From contig JAFGJF010000649.1 of assembly GCA_016929205.1 (NCBI GenBank), positions 1 to 5,111 of the forward strand: 5,111 nt of DNA, in the 5' to 3' direction. Every line of letters begins with the position of its first letter. Within the stretch, counting starts at the first letter, position 1. Source of the DNA: Anaerolineae bacterium (GTDB taxonomy: Bacteria > Chloroflexota > Anaerolineae > JAFGEY01). The notes below the pieces were generated by a model. It was not told where the DNA came from and searched no databases. It was given only the letters and a program-made list of their open reading frames with translations. This document shows, one piece after another, positions 1-5,111 of the stretch. The translations under genes and the position numbers were made by a program.

Positions 1-12
1 GTTGTCACTCAT
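1..12 (-). CDS. Possible start of a divergent gene, cut by the left edge
   Basis: On the minus strand an ATG at 12-10 is followed by AGT GAC AAC (M-S-D-N) and then the window ends. An AGGAG motif lies at 23-19 on the same strand, leaving a 6-base spacer, which is a good Shine-Dalgarno arrangement. Only four codons are visible, so no function can be suggested. If real, the gene would be divergent from the lysine operon and share its upstream region. The start lies within one arm of a 15-bp inverted repeat, so the ATG context is partly mirrored on the plus strand. This weakens the call, because the sequence may be conserved for reasons other than translation. Confidence 0.25.
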
Positions 13-57
13 AGTATGCTCCTTGCTCTGTGGTAGGAGCTAGAGCATACTATGAGT
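7..57. repeat. 15-bp perfect inverted repeat with 21-base spacer
   Basis: Positions 7-21 (ACTCATAGTATGCTC) are the exact reverse complement of 43-57. The match extends imperfectly outward: TTG at 2-4 complements CAA at 58-60 if two bases are bulged. The spacer is 22-42. The repeat ends 8 bases before the predicted -35 box of the lysine operon. There is no T-run after the right arm, so it is not a typical terminator for rightward transcription. It could be a two-site operator, a duplicated initiation region, or the remnant of a small inverted element. The sequence alone does not decide between these. Confidence 0.6.
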
Positions 58-65
58 CAACATTT

Positions 66-95
66 TTGAAAAGTGTCCGGTAGTGAAGGTAGAAT
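66..95 (+). promoter_or_regulatory. Sigma-70-type promoter for the lysine operon leader
   Basis: A -35 box TTGAAA (66-71) and a -10 box TAGAAT (90-95) are separated by 18 bases. Each matches the housekeeping consensus at five of six positions. Transcription would start near 101-103, just before the Shine-Dalgarno (108-112) and ATG (119) of the first leader peptide. The position is what is expected if both attenuator modules are in the operon mRNA. No start-site data are available, so this is a motif-based prediction. Confidence 0.6.
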
Positions 96-118
96 TTCAG
101 TATGTGCAGGAGACAAAA

Positions 119-169
119 ATGGTAATCGTAACATCCATCCCAACCTACACCAAGAAGCCGGACCACTAG
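119..169 (+). CDS. Leader peptide 1 of lysine operon (16 aa, Lys-Lys)
   Basis: A 16-codon ORF reads MVIVTSIPTYTKKPDH and stops with TAG at 167-169. It has a strong ribosome binding site, AGGAG at 108-112, with a 6-base spacer to the ATG. Two consecutive Lys codons (AAG AAG, 152-157) sit just before the first strand (158-164) of a hairpin whose loop and second strand contain the stop codon. A rho-independent terminator follows at 203-237. A small, well-initiated ORF with tandem Lys codons, placed between a promoter and a terminator upstream of a lysine biosynthetic operon, is the classic layout of an attenuation leader peptide. The peptide itself probably has no function; its translation would be the sensor. 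The role is inferred from layout and codon content. Confidence 0.6.
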   Translation: MVIVTSIPTYTKKPDH

Positions 170-209
170 GTCCGGGGTTTCCTGTTTGCACCGCCGCAAC
201 TGACCGGCC
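158..209 (+). promoter_or_regulatory. Attenuator 1: protector hairpin and alternative antiterminator
   Basis: CCGGACC (158-164) pairs perfectly with GGTCCGG (169-175) around the loop ACTA, forming the protector hairpin. The same second strand, 169-175, can instead pair with CCGGCC (204-209) in six base pairs with one bulged T (171), which would occupy the 5' arm of the terminator at 203-237. A ribosome stalled on Lys codons 152-157 would cover 158-164 and free 169-175 to form this antiterminator. A ribosome reaching the stop codon at 167-169 would cover both strands and let the terminator fold. The antiterminator pairing is short but GC-rich. The pairings are seen in the sequence; the switching is inferred. 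Confidence 0.5.
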
Positions 210-237
210 CTAGGAAGACAAACCTGGGCCGGTTTTT
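203..237 (+). terminator. Rho-independent terminator of attenuator 1
   Basis: ACCGGCCC (203-210) pairs with GGGCCGGT (226-233). After a bulged T at 211, AGG (212-214) pairs with CCT (223-225) to extend the stem. The loop is 215-222 and the T-run TTTTT covers 233-237. This is a strong GC-rich intrinsic terminator about 34 bases after leader peptide 1 ends. It does not follow any complete larger gene in the window, so it most likely acts as a conditional terminator within the operon leader. Confidence 0.8.
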
Positions 238-270
238 GTATTCACGAAAGTGTATGATAACGAGCGTCAA

Positions 271-357
271 ATGAATACCAGACAACAACTCAACAACCCG
301 TTTTGTGACAGCAAAAAGAGCAAGCGCACCTTCAAGCCGGATACCCAGTCTGGATAG
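271..357 (+). CDS. Leader peptide 2 of lysine operon (28 aa, four Lys)
   Basis: A 28-codon ORF begins at ATG 271 and ends with TAG at 355-357. Lys codons are at 313-318 (AAA AAG), 322-324 and 334-336, giving the run KKSKRTFK at residues 15-22. They lie just upstream of the alternative stems and of the terminator at 385-416, directly before homocitrate synthase. This is the expected design for a lysine-sensing attenuation leader. The ribosome binding site is weak (GAG at 262-264). A six-codon ORF at 254-274 (MITSVK) has a stop that overlaps this ATG as ATGA, so translational coupling is possible. Both leaders share the bases AAGCCGGA, encoding Lys-Pro-Asp, after their Lys codons. The peptide is not expected to act as a protein. 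Confidence 0.6.
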   Translation: MNTRQQLNNPFCDSKKSKRTFKPDTQSG

Positions 358-396
358 CTGCGTTTACAACAATAAGCCTACACAGCCAGCTTCCAG
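322..396 (+). promoter_or_regulatory. Attenuator 2: alternative protector and antiterminator stems
   Basis: Positions 350-360 (CTGGATAGCTG) can pair with 387-396 (CAGCTTCCAG) in ten base pairs with one bulged T at 355. This antiterminator uses most of the terminator's 5' arm and so excludes the terminator. Positions 322-328 (AAGCGCA) can pair with 359-365 (TGCGTTT), seven pairs including one G-U, overlapping the end of the antiterminator strand and so acting as a weak protector. A ribosome stalled at Lys codons 313-324 or 334-336 would block the protector and leave 350-360 free, favouring read-through. A ribosome at the stop codon 355-357 would mask 350-360, favouring termination. The pairings are visible; their energies and the switching are not established here. 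Confidence 0.55.
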
Positions 397-416
397 CAAG
401 GGAAACTGGCTTTTTT
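385..416 (+). terminator. Rho-independent terminator of attenuator 2, before homocitrate synthase
   Basis: GCCAG (385-389) pairs with CTGGC (406-410). After a C-A mismatch (390/405), TTCC (391-394) pairs with GGAA (401-404) around the loop AGCAAG. Six T's follow at 411-416. The terminator ends 31 bases before the homocitrate synthase ATG and lies between the presumed operon promoter and the first structural gene, so it should be conditional. Its 5' arm overlaps the antiterminator partner 387-396. An additional outer stem, TGCGTTT (359-365) with AAACGCA (422-428), could enclose it. Confidence 0.82.
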
Positions 417-447
417 GCTGCAAACGCATTTGTAGAGAGGAAAACCT

Positions 448-1626
448 ATGTCCTTGAACGATTTTCACATCATCGAATCAACCTTGCGTGAAGGCGAGCA
501 GTTCGTTGGCGCCAGCTTTACGACCGAGCAAAAGACAACGATAGCGAAACTGCTCGACGAATTTGGCGTGGAATGCCTGGAACTGACCTCACCGTTGGCT
601 TCGCCACAAAGCTATGAGGACATCAAGACCATTGTCAAGTTGGGACTCAACGCCAAGATTCTCACCCACACGCGCTGCACGATCGGAGATGCCCAGGTGG
701 CGGTTGACACCGGTGTAGACGGCGTGGACGTGGTCATCGGCACCTCATCTATACTGCGCAAATTCAGCCACGGCAAGGATATCGACGAGATCGTCGACCT
801 GGCCCTCGAGGTGGTCGAATACGTACACAGCCAGGGGATCGAGGTGCGTTTCAGCACCGAGGACTCGTTCCGTAGCAAGCGGCAAGACCTGTTCCGCATC
901 TATCAAGCCGTTGACGGAATTGGCGTCAATCGGGTGGGCATTGCCGACACTGTGGGCGTGGCAACGCCGCGCCAGGTCTACGAAATCGTCAGCGAGCTGC
1001 GCAAACTGGTCCATTGTGATATCGAGTTTCACGGGCACAATGACTCGGGTTGCGCCATTGCCAACGCCTTTGAAGCCCTGGATGCCGGCGCGACGCACGT
1101 CGATACGTCAGTGCTTGGCATCGGCGAGCGAAATGGGATCACGCCGCTCGGCGGCCTCATCGCGCGGCTCTTTTCCGTCGATCGCGCGTCTATGTCCAAA
1201 TACAATCTGCCCCTGCTGCCCAAAGTCGACAGCACGGTCGCACAAATGGTCGGCGTCGACATCCCGTTCAACAATTACATCACCGGGATCACGGCCTTTA
1301 CCCACAAAGCGGGCATCCATGCTAAAGCGATCCTTAACAACCCCGAGACGTACGAAATTCTCGACCCACACGCCTTTGGCATGACCCGCTATATCAGCAT
1401 CGCCCACCGGCTCACCGGCTGGAATGCGATCAAGAACCGGGCCGAACAGCTTGGGCTCGAATTGAGCGACGATCAGATCAAAAAGATCACCACCCACATC
1501 AAGGCCCTATCCGATGAAAAGCAGCTTTCCCTCGACGACGTCGATGGTTTGCTGCGCCGGTGGGCCAATGGCAACGGGCACAGTGTGCAAGAACAAGACA
1601 CCGTGCTGGTTACCCAAACACGATAA
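448..1626 (+). CDS. hcs: Homocitrate synthase
   Basis: This 392-aa enzyme condenses 2-oxoglutarate and acetyl-CoA to homocitrate, the committing step of the AAA lysine pathway, in the cytoplasm. It is a member of the DRE-TIM metallolyase family (with isopropylmalate and citramalate synthases). Visible motifs are STLREGEQ at residues 11-18 (catalytic Arg14, metal-ligand-type Glu15), the metal-binding HGHND at 195-199, [13 protein letters not shown] at 224-236, and [11 protein letters not shown] at 284-294, typical of the lid or catalytic-His region. The length fits the short, Thermus-type bacterial homocitrate synthase without the LeuA-type C-terminal regulatory domain. The last 20 or so residues are a polar tail. 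The start is supported by GAGAGG at 435-440, seven bases before the ATG. Isopropylmalate synthase or NifV (nitrogenase cofactor homocitrate synthase) are alternatives, but the lysine neighbours argue against both. Expression is probably controlled by the tandem attenuators upstream. Confidence 0.93.
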   Translation: MSLNDFHIIESTLREGEQFVGASFTTEQKTTIAKLLDEFGVECLELTSPLASPQSYEDIKTIVKLGLNAKILTHTRCTIGDAQVAVDTGVDGVDVVIGTSSILRKFSHGKDIDEIVDLALEVVEYVHSQGIEVRFSTEDSFRSKRQDLFRIYQAVDGIGVNRVGIADTVGVATPRQVYEIVSELRKLVHCDIEFHGHNDSGCAIANAFEALDAGATHVDTSVLGIGERNGITPLGGLIARLFSVDRASMSKYNLPLLPKVDSTVAQMVGVDIPFNNYITGITAFTHKAGIHAKAILNNPETYEILDPHAFGMTRYISIAHRLTGWNAIKNRAEQLGLELSDDQIKKITTHIKALSDEKQLSLDDVDGLLRRWANGNGHSVQEQDTVLVTQTR

Positions 1627-1632
1627 AGGAGG
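1627..1632 (+). promoter_or_regulatory. Ribosome binding site that fixes the GTG start of the homoaconitase large subunit
   Basis: A consensus AGGAGG directly follows the homocitrate synthase stop codon (TAA, 1624-1626) and lies four bases before GTG at 1637. The open frame continues upstream into homocitrate synthase, to 1514, but that portion has no family similarity, so GTG 1637 is the preferred start. Confidence 0.8.
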
Positions 1633-1636
1633 AATT

Positions 1637-2872
1637 GTGGCACAAACATTGAGCGAACAGATCCTATCGCATGCAGCAGGCGGCGAGATGCACGCTGGCG
1701 AACTGACCGTTGTCGAAATCGGGCGGGCGATGACCATCGATTCTATTGCCCCGGAAGTGATTGACGTCCTGCACGACCAGCTTGGCATCGAACGACTGCC
1801 ACACCCGGAGCGCTGCGCGATTTTCGTCGACCACGTTGCCCCGGCTTCCAACCTGGCAACCGCAGAAGGGCAGATTCGCGCCCGCCGTTTTGCTGCCGAA
1901 CAGGGCATCGATGCCTTTTACGACGTTGGCTGCGGCATCTGCCACCAGTTGATGGTCGAGGAAAAACTCGTCCAGCCAGGTACCGTCGCCGTTGGCTCCG
2001 ATTCGCACAGCACCACCTATGGCGCAATCGCTGCCTTTGGCACCGGGATGGGAACCACCGACATTGCCCTTGCCTTTGCCACCGGACGCGCCTGGATGCG
2101 CGTCCCAGAGACCGTCCGCGTCGATCTGGTCGGGCAGCTCGGGCCCCAGGTTGACGCCAAAGATGTCGTTTTGCACCTGCTTGGCCGCGTGCACGCTGAC
2201 GGATTTACCTATCGCGCAGTCGAATTTCACGGCGCAGAAAGACTGTCCCTTGCCTCGCGGATGACACTGTGCAGTATGACCACTGAACTCGGAGCCAAAG
2301 CTGGCCTCGTCCCACCCGACGATCTGACCCGCAGACACGCACCCGTACCCGATTGGTTGGGTGTACAAGAGGGAGCGATCTACCTCGACCGGATGACGGT
2401 GAACCTGTCCGAGATCGAACCATTGGTCGCCTGCCCGCCCCGCGTCGACGATGTCGCGCCTGCCCGCGAGCTGGGGGACGTCAAGGTCGATCAGATCCTG
2501 CTGGGCACCTGCACCAACGGCCGGCTGCAAGATATGCACGCTGCCGCCGAGATTTTACGCGGTCAGCACATCGCCGGCGACGTGCGTATGATCGTGATTC
2601 CGGCCTCACACCGCGCGCTGCAAGATGCTGTCGAGGATGGCACGTTGAGCACACTGCTGGCAGCGGGGGCGACGATTGGCACGCCCGGCTGTGGCCCGTG
2701 CATTGGCCGCCACCTGGGCGTGATCGGCTCAGGCGAAGTCTGCTTTTCGACCAGCAATCGCAACTTTTCCGGGCGGATGGGATCGCCTCAAGCCAGAATC
2801 TACCTGGGATCGCCCCAAGTGGCCGCGGCGACAGCGCTAAAAGGATATATTACCGACCCAAGAGAGTTATAA
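1637..2872 (+). CDS. lysT: Homoaconitase large subunit (LysT/HacA, aconitase superfamily)
   Basis: The 411-aa large subunit pairs with the small subunit encoded next to convert homocitrate through cis-homoaconitate to homoisocitrate, using a [4Fe-4S] cluster. The three cluster cysteines are visible: Cys292 in LLGTCTNGR, and Cys352 and Cys355 in GCGPCIGRH. Other aconitase-family motifs are DHVAPASN from residue 65, CGICHQ near 100, and SDSHSTTYGA from 121. The length matches the separate LeuC-like large subunits of bacteria and archaea. Translation starts at GTG 1637, supported by AGGAGG just upstream. Sequence alone does not cleanly separate homoaconitase from isopropylmalate isomerase (LeuC), and some family members use both substrates. 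The operon position and the homoaconitase-like small subunit favour the lysine role. Confidence 0.88.
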   Translation: MAQTLSEQILSHAAGGEMHAGELTVVEIGRAMTIDSIAPEVIDVLHDQLGIERLPHPERCAIFVDHVAPASNLATAEGQIRARRFAAEQGIDAFYDVGCGICHQLMVEEKLVQPGTVAVGSDSHSTTYGAIAAFGTGMGTTDIALAFATGRAWMRVPETVRVDLVGQLGPQVDAKDVVLHLLGRVHADGFTYRAVEFHGAERLSLASRMTLCSMTTELGAKAGLVPPDDLTRRHAPVPDWLGVQEGAIYLDRMTVNLSEIEPLVACPPRVDDVAPARELGDVKVDQILLGTCTNGRLQDMHAAAEILRGQHIAGDVRMIVIPASHRALQDAVEDGTLSTLLAAGATIGTPGCGPCIGRHLGVIGSGEVCFSTSNRNFSGRMGSPQARIYLGSPQVAAATALKGYITDPREL

Positions 2873-2893
2873 ACGACCAACTGGAGGACTAAT

Positions 2894-3391
2894 ATGAACC
2901 GAATTTGGCTTTTCGGACCGGATATCGATACGGATCAGATCATCCCTGGACGATATTCACCCTATATGACTTCAGAGGATGCGCTGGCGGACTATGCGTT
3001 CATCGAGCGACGCCCAGAATTTGCGCCCAACGTCCGGCCCGGCGACGTCATCATTGCCGGCAAAAACTTTGGCTGCGGCTCATCGCGCGAGTATGCACCG
3101 CGCGCCTTGCAAAAATGCGGCATTGCGGGTATCATTGCTCCCAGTTTTGCGCGCATCTTTTTTCGCAATGCCATCAACCTGGGCATGCCGCTTTTTGAAG
3201 CCGACTTGACCGGAATGGTAAACGATGGGGATGAGGCAACGCTCAACCTGACCGAGTCACAATTGATCGTCGGGCCGCGCATCCTCACCGTGCCGCGCCC
3301 ACCGGCTTTTGTGCAGGACATTCAGGCCGAGGGCGGCATTGTGGCCTACTATCGGAAATACGGGCTCTTTCCAGGAGAAAAGAATGAATGA
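2894..3391 (+). CDS. lysU: Homoaconitase small subunit (LysU/HacB)
   Basis: The 165-aa swivel-domain subunit completes homoaconitase with the preceding gene product. It shows DIDTDQIIPGRY at residues 10-21 and GKNFGCGSSREYAP from 56, the family signature whose SSRE contacts the substrate. The substrate-selecting loop after GRY reads SPYMTSED. As I recall the Thermus LysU sequence, it has a similar GRYAPFM, while isopropylmalate isomerases often read YLV-like here, so this supports homoaconitase. The start has GGAGG at 2883-2887, six bases upstream. The gene lies 21 bases after the large subunit and its last eight bases overlap the next gene, so coupled translation is likely. A dual role in leucine synthesis cannot be excluded. 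Confidence 0.88.
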   Translation: MNRIWLFGPDIDTDQIIPGRYSPYMTSEDALADYAFIERRPEFAPNVRPGDVIIAGKNFGCGSSREYAPRALQKCGIAGIIAPSFARIFFRNAINLGMPLFEADLTGMVNDGDEATLNLTESQLIVGPRILTVPRPPAFVQDIQAEGGIVAYYRKYGLFPGEKNE

Positions 3392-4406
3392 TACACCCTT
3401 CCAGCTTGTCGTCATCGAAGGAGATGGCATCGGTCACGAGGTGATCCCGGCAGCGACGCAGGTGCTGGCCGCAACCGGGTTTGCATTCGAGACGACCCAC
3501 GCTCAAGCAGGATGGGATTGTTTTGAACGCTGTGGCACGGCTTTGCCGGAGGAGACGGTCGCGCTCGCGCGCCGCGGCGACGCGATCCTGTTCGGTGCGG
3601 TATCGTCCCCCTCGTACAGAGTTGAGGGTTATAGCAGTCCTATCGTCAGACTGCGCCGCGAACTGGATCTGTACGCCAACCTGCGCCCGTCGCAGTCGTG
3701 GCCGGTCGAAACGTCGCGTCCAAGCATCGATCTACTGATCGTGCGCGAGAACAGCGAAGGGTTGTACGTCAAACGCGAGCGCCGAGAGGGCGATACGGCC
3801 ATCGCCGAACGGGTGATCACCCGGCAGGGCTCGGAGCGCATCGTCCGCGTCGCCTGCGAATGGGCAATGCGACGAAAGAAGCACTTGACCGTTGTGCACA
3901 AGGCCAATGTCCTACCCGAAACATGCGGCTTGTTCCGACAGAGCGCGCTCGCGGTGGCAGCAACCTATCCCGATCTGACTGTCGACGAAATGCTCATCGA
4001 CGCAATGGCGATGCGGTTGGTCACCCATCCGGAACGTTTTGACGTCGTCGTCAGCACCAACCTGTTCGGCGACATTCTCTCCGACGAAGCCGCCGGTCTC
4101 GTCGGTGGGTTGGGGCTGGCCCCATCGGCAAACATCGGATCGATGCGTTCGCCGGCACTTTTTGAGCCGGTGCACGGTTCCGCTCCCGACATCGCCGGGC
4201 AAGGTATTGCCAATCCGATTGCCGCGATCCTGGCTGCGGCAATGTTGCTCGATCACTGGAGCCAACCCGAACACGCCCATCGCATCCGCCAGGCCGTCAG
4301 ATACGTTATCCAGAATGGTCCGCACACACCCGACCTGGGTGGTGCAGCAACGACCGACCAGGTAACACAGGCAATGATTGAACGAATAACAAATGACAAC
4401 CGCTAA
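3384..4406 (+). CDS. hicdh: Homoisocitrate dehydrogenase
   Basis: This 340-aa beta-decarboxylating dehydrogenase oxidises homoisocitrate to 2-oxoadipate and CO2 with NAD+, needing a divalent metal. It shows [10 protein letters not shown] at residues 11-20, the substrate-loop arginines Arg89, Arg91 and Arg92 before LDLYANLRP (94-102), RENSEGLY (121-128), the catalytic-type Lys173 in HKANVLP, Asp206, Asp230 and Asp234 as metal-ligand-type aspartates, and [12 protein letters not shown] (261-272) of the cofactor site. The length and motifs follow Thermus homoisocitrate dehydrogenase closely. The frame is open upstream to 3309, but ATG 3384 is chosen: it has AGGAG at 3373-3377 with a 6-base spacer, and the motif spacing fits. 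Isocitrate and 3-isopropylmalate dehydrogenases are close relatives. Some members act on isocitrate too, so strict substrate range is uncertain. Confidence 0.9.
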   Translation: MNDTPFQLVVIEGDGIGHEVIPAATQVLAATGFAFETTHAQAGWDCFERCGTALPEETVALARRGDAILFGAVSSPSYRVEGYSSPIVRLRRELDLYANLRPSQSWPVETSRPSIDLLIVRENSEGLYVKRERREGDTAIAERVITRQGSERIVRVACEWAMRRKKHLTVVHKANVLPETCGLFRQSALAVAATYPDLTVDEMLIDAMAMRLVTHPERFDVVVSTNLFGDILSDEAAGLVGGLGLAPSANIGSMRSPALFEPVHGSAPDIAGQGIANPIAAILAAAMLLDHWSQPEHAHRIRQAVRYVIQNGPHTPDLGGAATTDQVTQAMIERITNDNR

Positions 4407-4429
4407 CTTTGACCTGAAAGGAGTCAAGC

Positions 4430-4597
4430 ATGTTTGCAGAATGTCCAGTTTGTGGAGCACAAGTAGAATTGGCCGAGGGCACGATTGTCAGCGAGATCAT
4501 CGAGTGCCCGGATTGTGGGACCGAACTTGAGGTGATGAGCGTCGATCCCCCCGAACTCGCCGAAGCCCCCGAAGAAGAGGAAGATTGGGGAGAATAG
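4430..4597 (+). CDS. lysW: Lysine biosynthesis amino-group carrier protein LysW
   Basis: This 55-aa acidic protein carries the lysine intermediates: LysX attaches AAA to its C-terminal glutamate, protecting the alpha-amino group, and later enzymes work on the tethered substrate until LysK releases lysine. The sequence shows two cysteine pairs, CPVC (5-8) and CPDC (26-29), forming a zinc site, an acidic C-terminal half, and the diagnostic EDWGE terminus at 51-55. The length matches known LysW proteins (about 54 aa). It begins 23 bases after homoisocitrate dehydrogenase, with AAAGGAG at 4417-4423 and a 6-base spacer. In some organisms the same carrier also serves arginine synthesis, which cannot be judged here. 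Confidence 0.96.
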   Translation: MFAECPVCGAQVELAEGTIVSEIIECPDCGTELEVMSVDPPELAEAPEEEEDWGE

Positions 4598-4612
4598 AAA
4601 GGAAGGCACATT

Positions 4613-5111
4613 ATGCCCAAAATCGGTATGCTGTGTTCGCGCGTCCGCGTCGAGGAGAAACTGCTGATCGAGGAATTGCAGAGACGTGGCGTTACGTTTG
4701 ACATTCTCGACGATCGTAAACTGATCTTTGAGATTAACAAGAACGGCTGGGACTATGACGTTATCCTGGAGAGGTGCATCAACCACTCGCGAGCGTTGTA
4801 CACGCTGCTGCTCTTTCGCGATTGGGGTGTGCCCACGGTCAACACTTACGAGGTTGCTGAAAACTGCGGCAACAAGCTGCTCACCACCAGCGCCCTCGTG
4901 CGTGCCGGCATTCCCACGCCACAAACTATGGTCGCCTATACACCCGATTCAGCGCTGGAGGCGATCGAACAGATGGGGTATCCGGTCGTGCTCAAGCCCG
5001 GTGTCGGGTCGTGGGGCCGCTTGTTGGCCAAGATCAATGACCGCGAAGCCGCCGAAGCGCTTCTGGAACACAAGCAAGTGCTGGGGTCGTACCATCACTC
5101 GATCTATTACA
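4613..5111 (+). CDS. lysX: LysW-alpha-aminoadipate ligase LysX, 3' end beyond the window
   Basis: The first 166 residues are present; the family is about 280 aa, so roughly 40% is missing at the right edge. LysX is an ATP-grasp ligase that joins the alpha-amino group of AAA to the C-terminal Glu of LysW. Visible features match Thermus Lys[12 protein letters not shown] around 52-62, [16 protein letters not shown] around 73-88, the ATP-grasp segment [13 protein letters not shown] (124-136) with Lys128, and [16 protein letters not shown] at the end. The gene begins 15 bases after lysW, with AAAGGA at 4598-4603 (or AAGG at 4603-4606) upstream of the ATG. RimK-like glutamate ligases and ArgX are relatives. 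The lysW neighbour makes LysX the best call, though an ArgX-like dual activity is possible. Confidence 0.92.
   Translation, partial: MPKIGMLCSRVRVEEKLLIEELQRRGVTFDILDDRKLIFEINKNGWDYDVILERCINHSRALYTLLLFRDWGVPTVNTYEVAENCGNKLLTTSALVRAGIPTPQTMVAYTPDSALEAIEQMGYPVVLKPGVGSWGRLLAKINDREAAEALLEHKQVLGSYHHSIYY

Noticed and set aside
52..69. Five-codon ORF MSQHF on the plus strand in the right arm of the inverted repeat
   Set aside because: It ends upstream of the predicted transcription start, its nearest AGGAG (35-39) is 12 bases away, and it is probably a mirror image of the leftward start context.
251..260. Internal promoter with a TATGAT -10 box (253-258) before leader 2
   Set aside because: There is no credible -35 box about 17 bases upstream, and the transcript would begin only a few bases before the leader 2 ATG.
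101..447. Lysine riboswitch (L-box) as the explanation for the leader
   Set aside because: I could not see the multi-helix L-box core, and the short Lys-rich ORFs with alternative stems explain the terminators better. A covariance-model search would settle it.
1514..1636. Upstream extension of the homoaconitase large-subunit frame into homocitrate synthase
   Set aside because: It overlaps the conserved-length end of homocitrate synthase, has no family similarity, and a consensus AGGAGG precedes the GTG at 1637.
1664..2539. Long open frame (291 codons) on the minus strand inside the homoaconitase large subunit
   Set aside because: It is antisense to a gene with clear cluster-binding motifs, resembles no protein family I recognise, and is an expected by-product of GC-rich coding sequence.
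3309..3383. Upstream extension of the homoisocitrate dehydrogenase frame
   Set aside because: It overlaps the homoaconitase small subunit by 83 bases. ATG 3384 has a good ribosome binding site and gives the usual N-terminus.
4424..4924. Minus-strand open frame across lysW and the start of lysX
   Set aside because: The plus strand encodes LysW with its EDWGE terminus and LysX motifs, and the antisense frame has no recognisable features.

Overview
The window carries the first half of a bacterial LysW-dependent alpha-aminoadipate (AAA) lysine pathway, transcribed left to right as one compact operon: homocitrate synthase (448-1626), homoaconitase large subunit (1637-2872), homoaconitase small subunit (2894-3391), homoisocitrate dehydrogenase (3384-4406), the amino-group carrier protein LysW (4430-4597) and the start of the LysW-AAA ligase LysX (4613 to the right edge). 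Gaps are 10, 21, 23 and 15 bases, with one 8-base overlap. Each gene has its own purine-rich ribosome binding site. The products match the Thermus-type enzymes along their length and at the key motifs.

Together these enzymes turn 2-oxoglutarate and acetyl-CoA into homocitrate, then homoisocitrate, then 2-oxoadipate. An aminotransferase, not visible here, makes AAA, which LysX attaches to the C-terminal glutamate of LysW. LysZ, LysY, LysJ and LysK, needed to finish the pathway, are absent and presumably lie beyond the right edge or elsewhere. Bacteria with this pathway include Deinococcus-Thermus and many Chloroflexota. The moderately high GC content and gene order fit Chloroflexota best, but this is inference, not proof.

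The most interesting part is the 390-base leader before homocitrate synthase. A good sigma-70-type promoter (66-95) is followed by two attenuator-like modules in series. Each has a short ORF with Lys codons near its end, alternative stems, and a rho-independent terminator. Module 1 has a 16-aa peptide with Lys-Lys (119-169) and a terminator at 203-237. Module 2 has a 28-aa peptide with four Lys (271-357) and a terminator at 385-416. In both, the segment just after the Lys codons can pair either with a protector strand or with the terminator's 5' arm. This is the layout expected of ribosome-mediated lysine attenuation, here apparently doubled.

At the far left, a 15-bp inverted repeat (7-21 / 43-57) lies upstream of the promoter and overlaps a possible start codon of a leftward gene cut off by the window edge. 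No mobile element, tRNA, rRNA or CRISPR array was seen.
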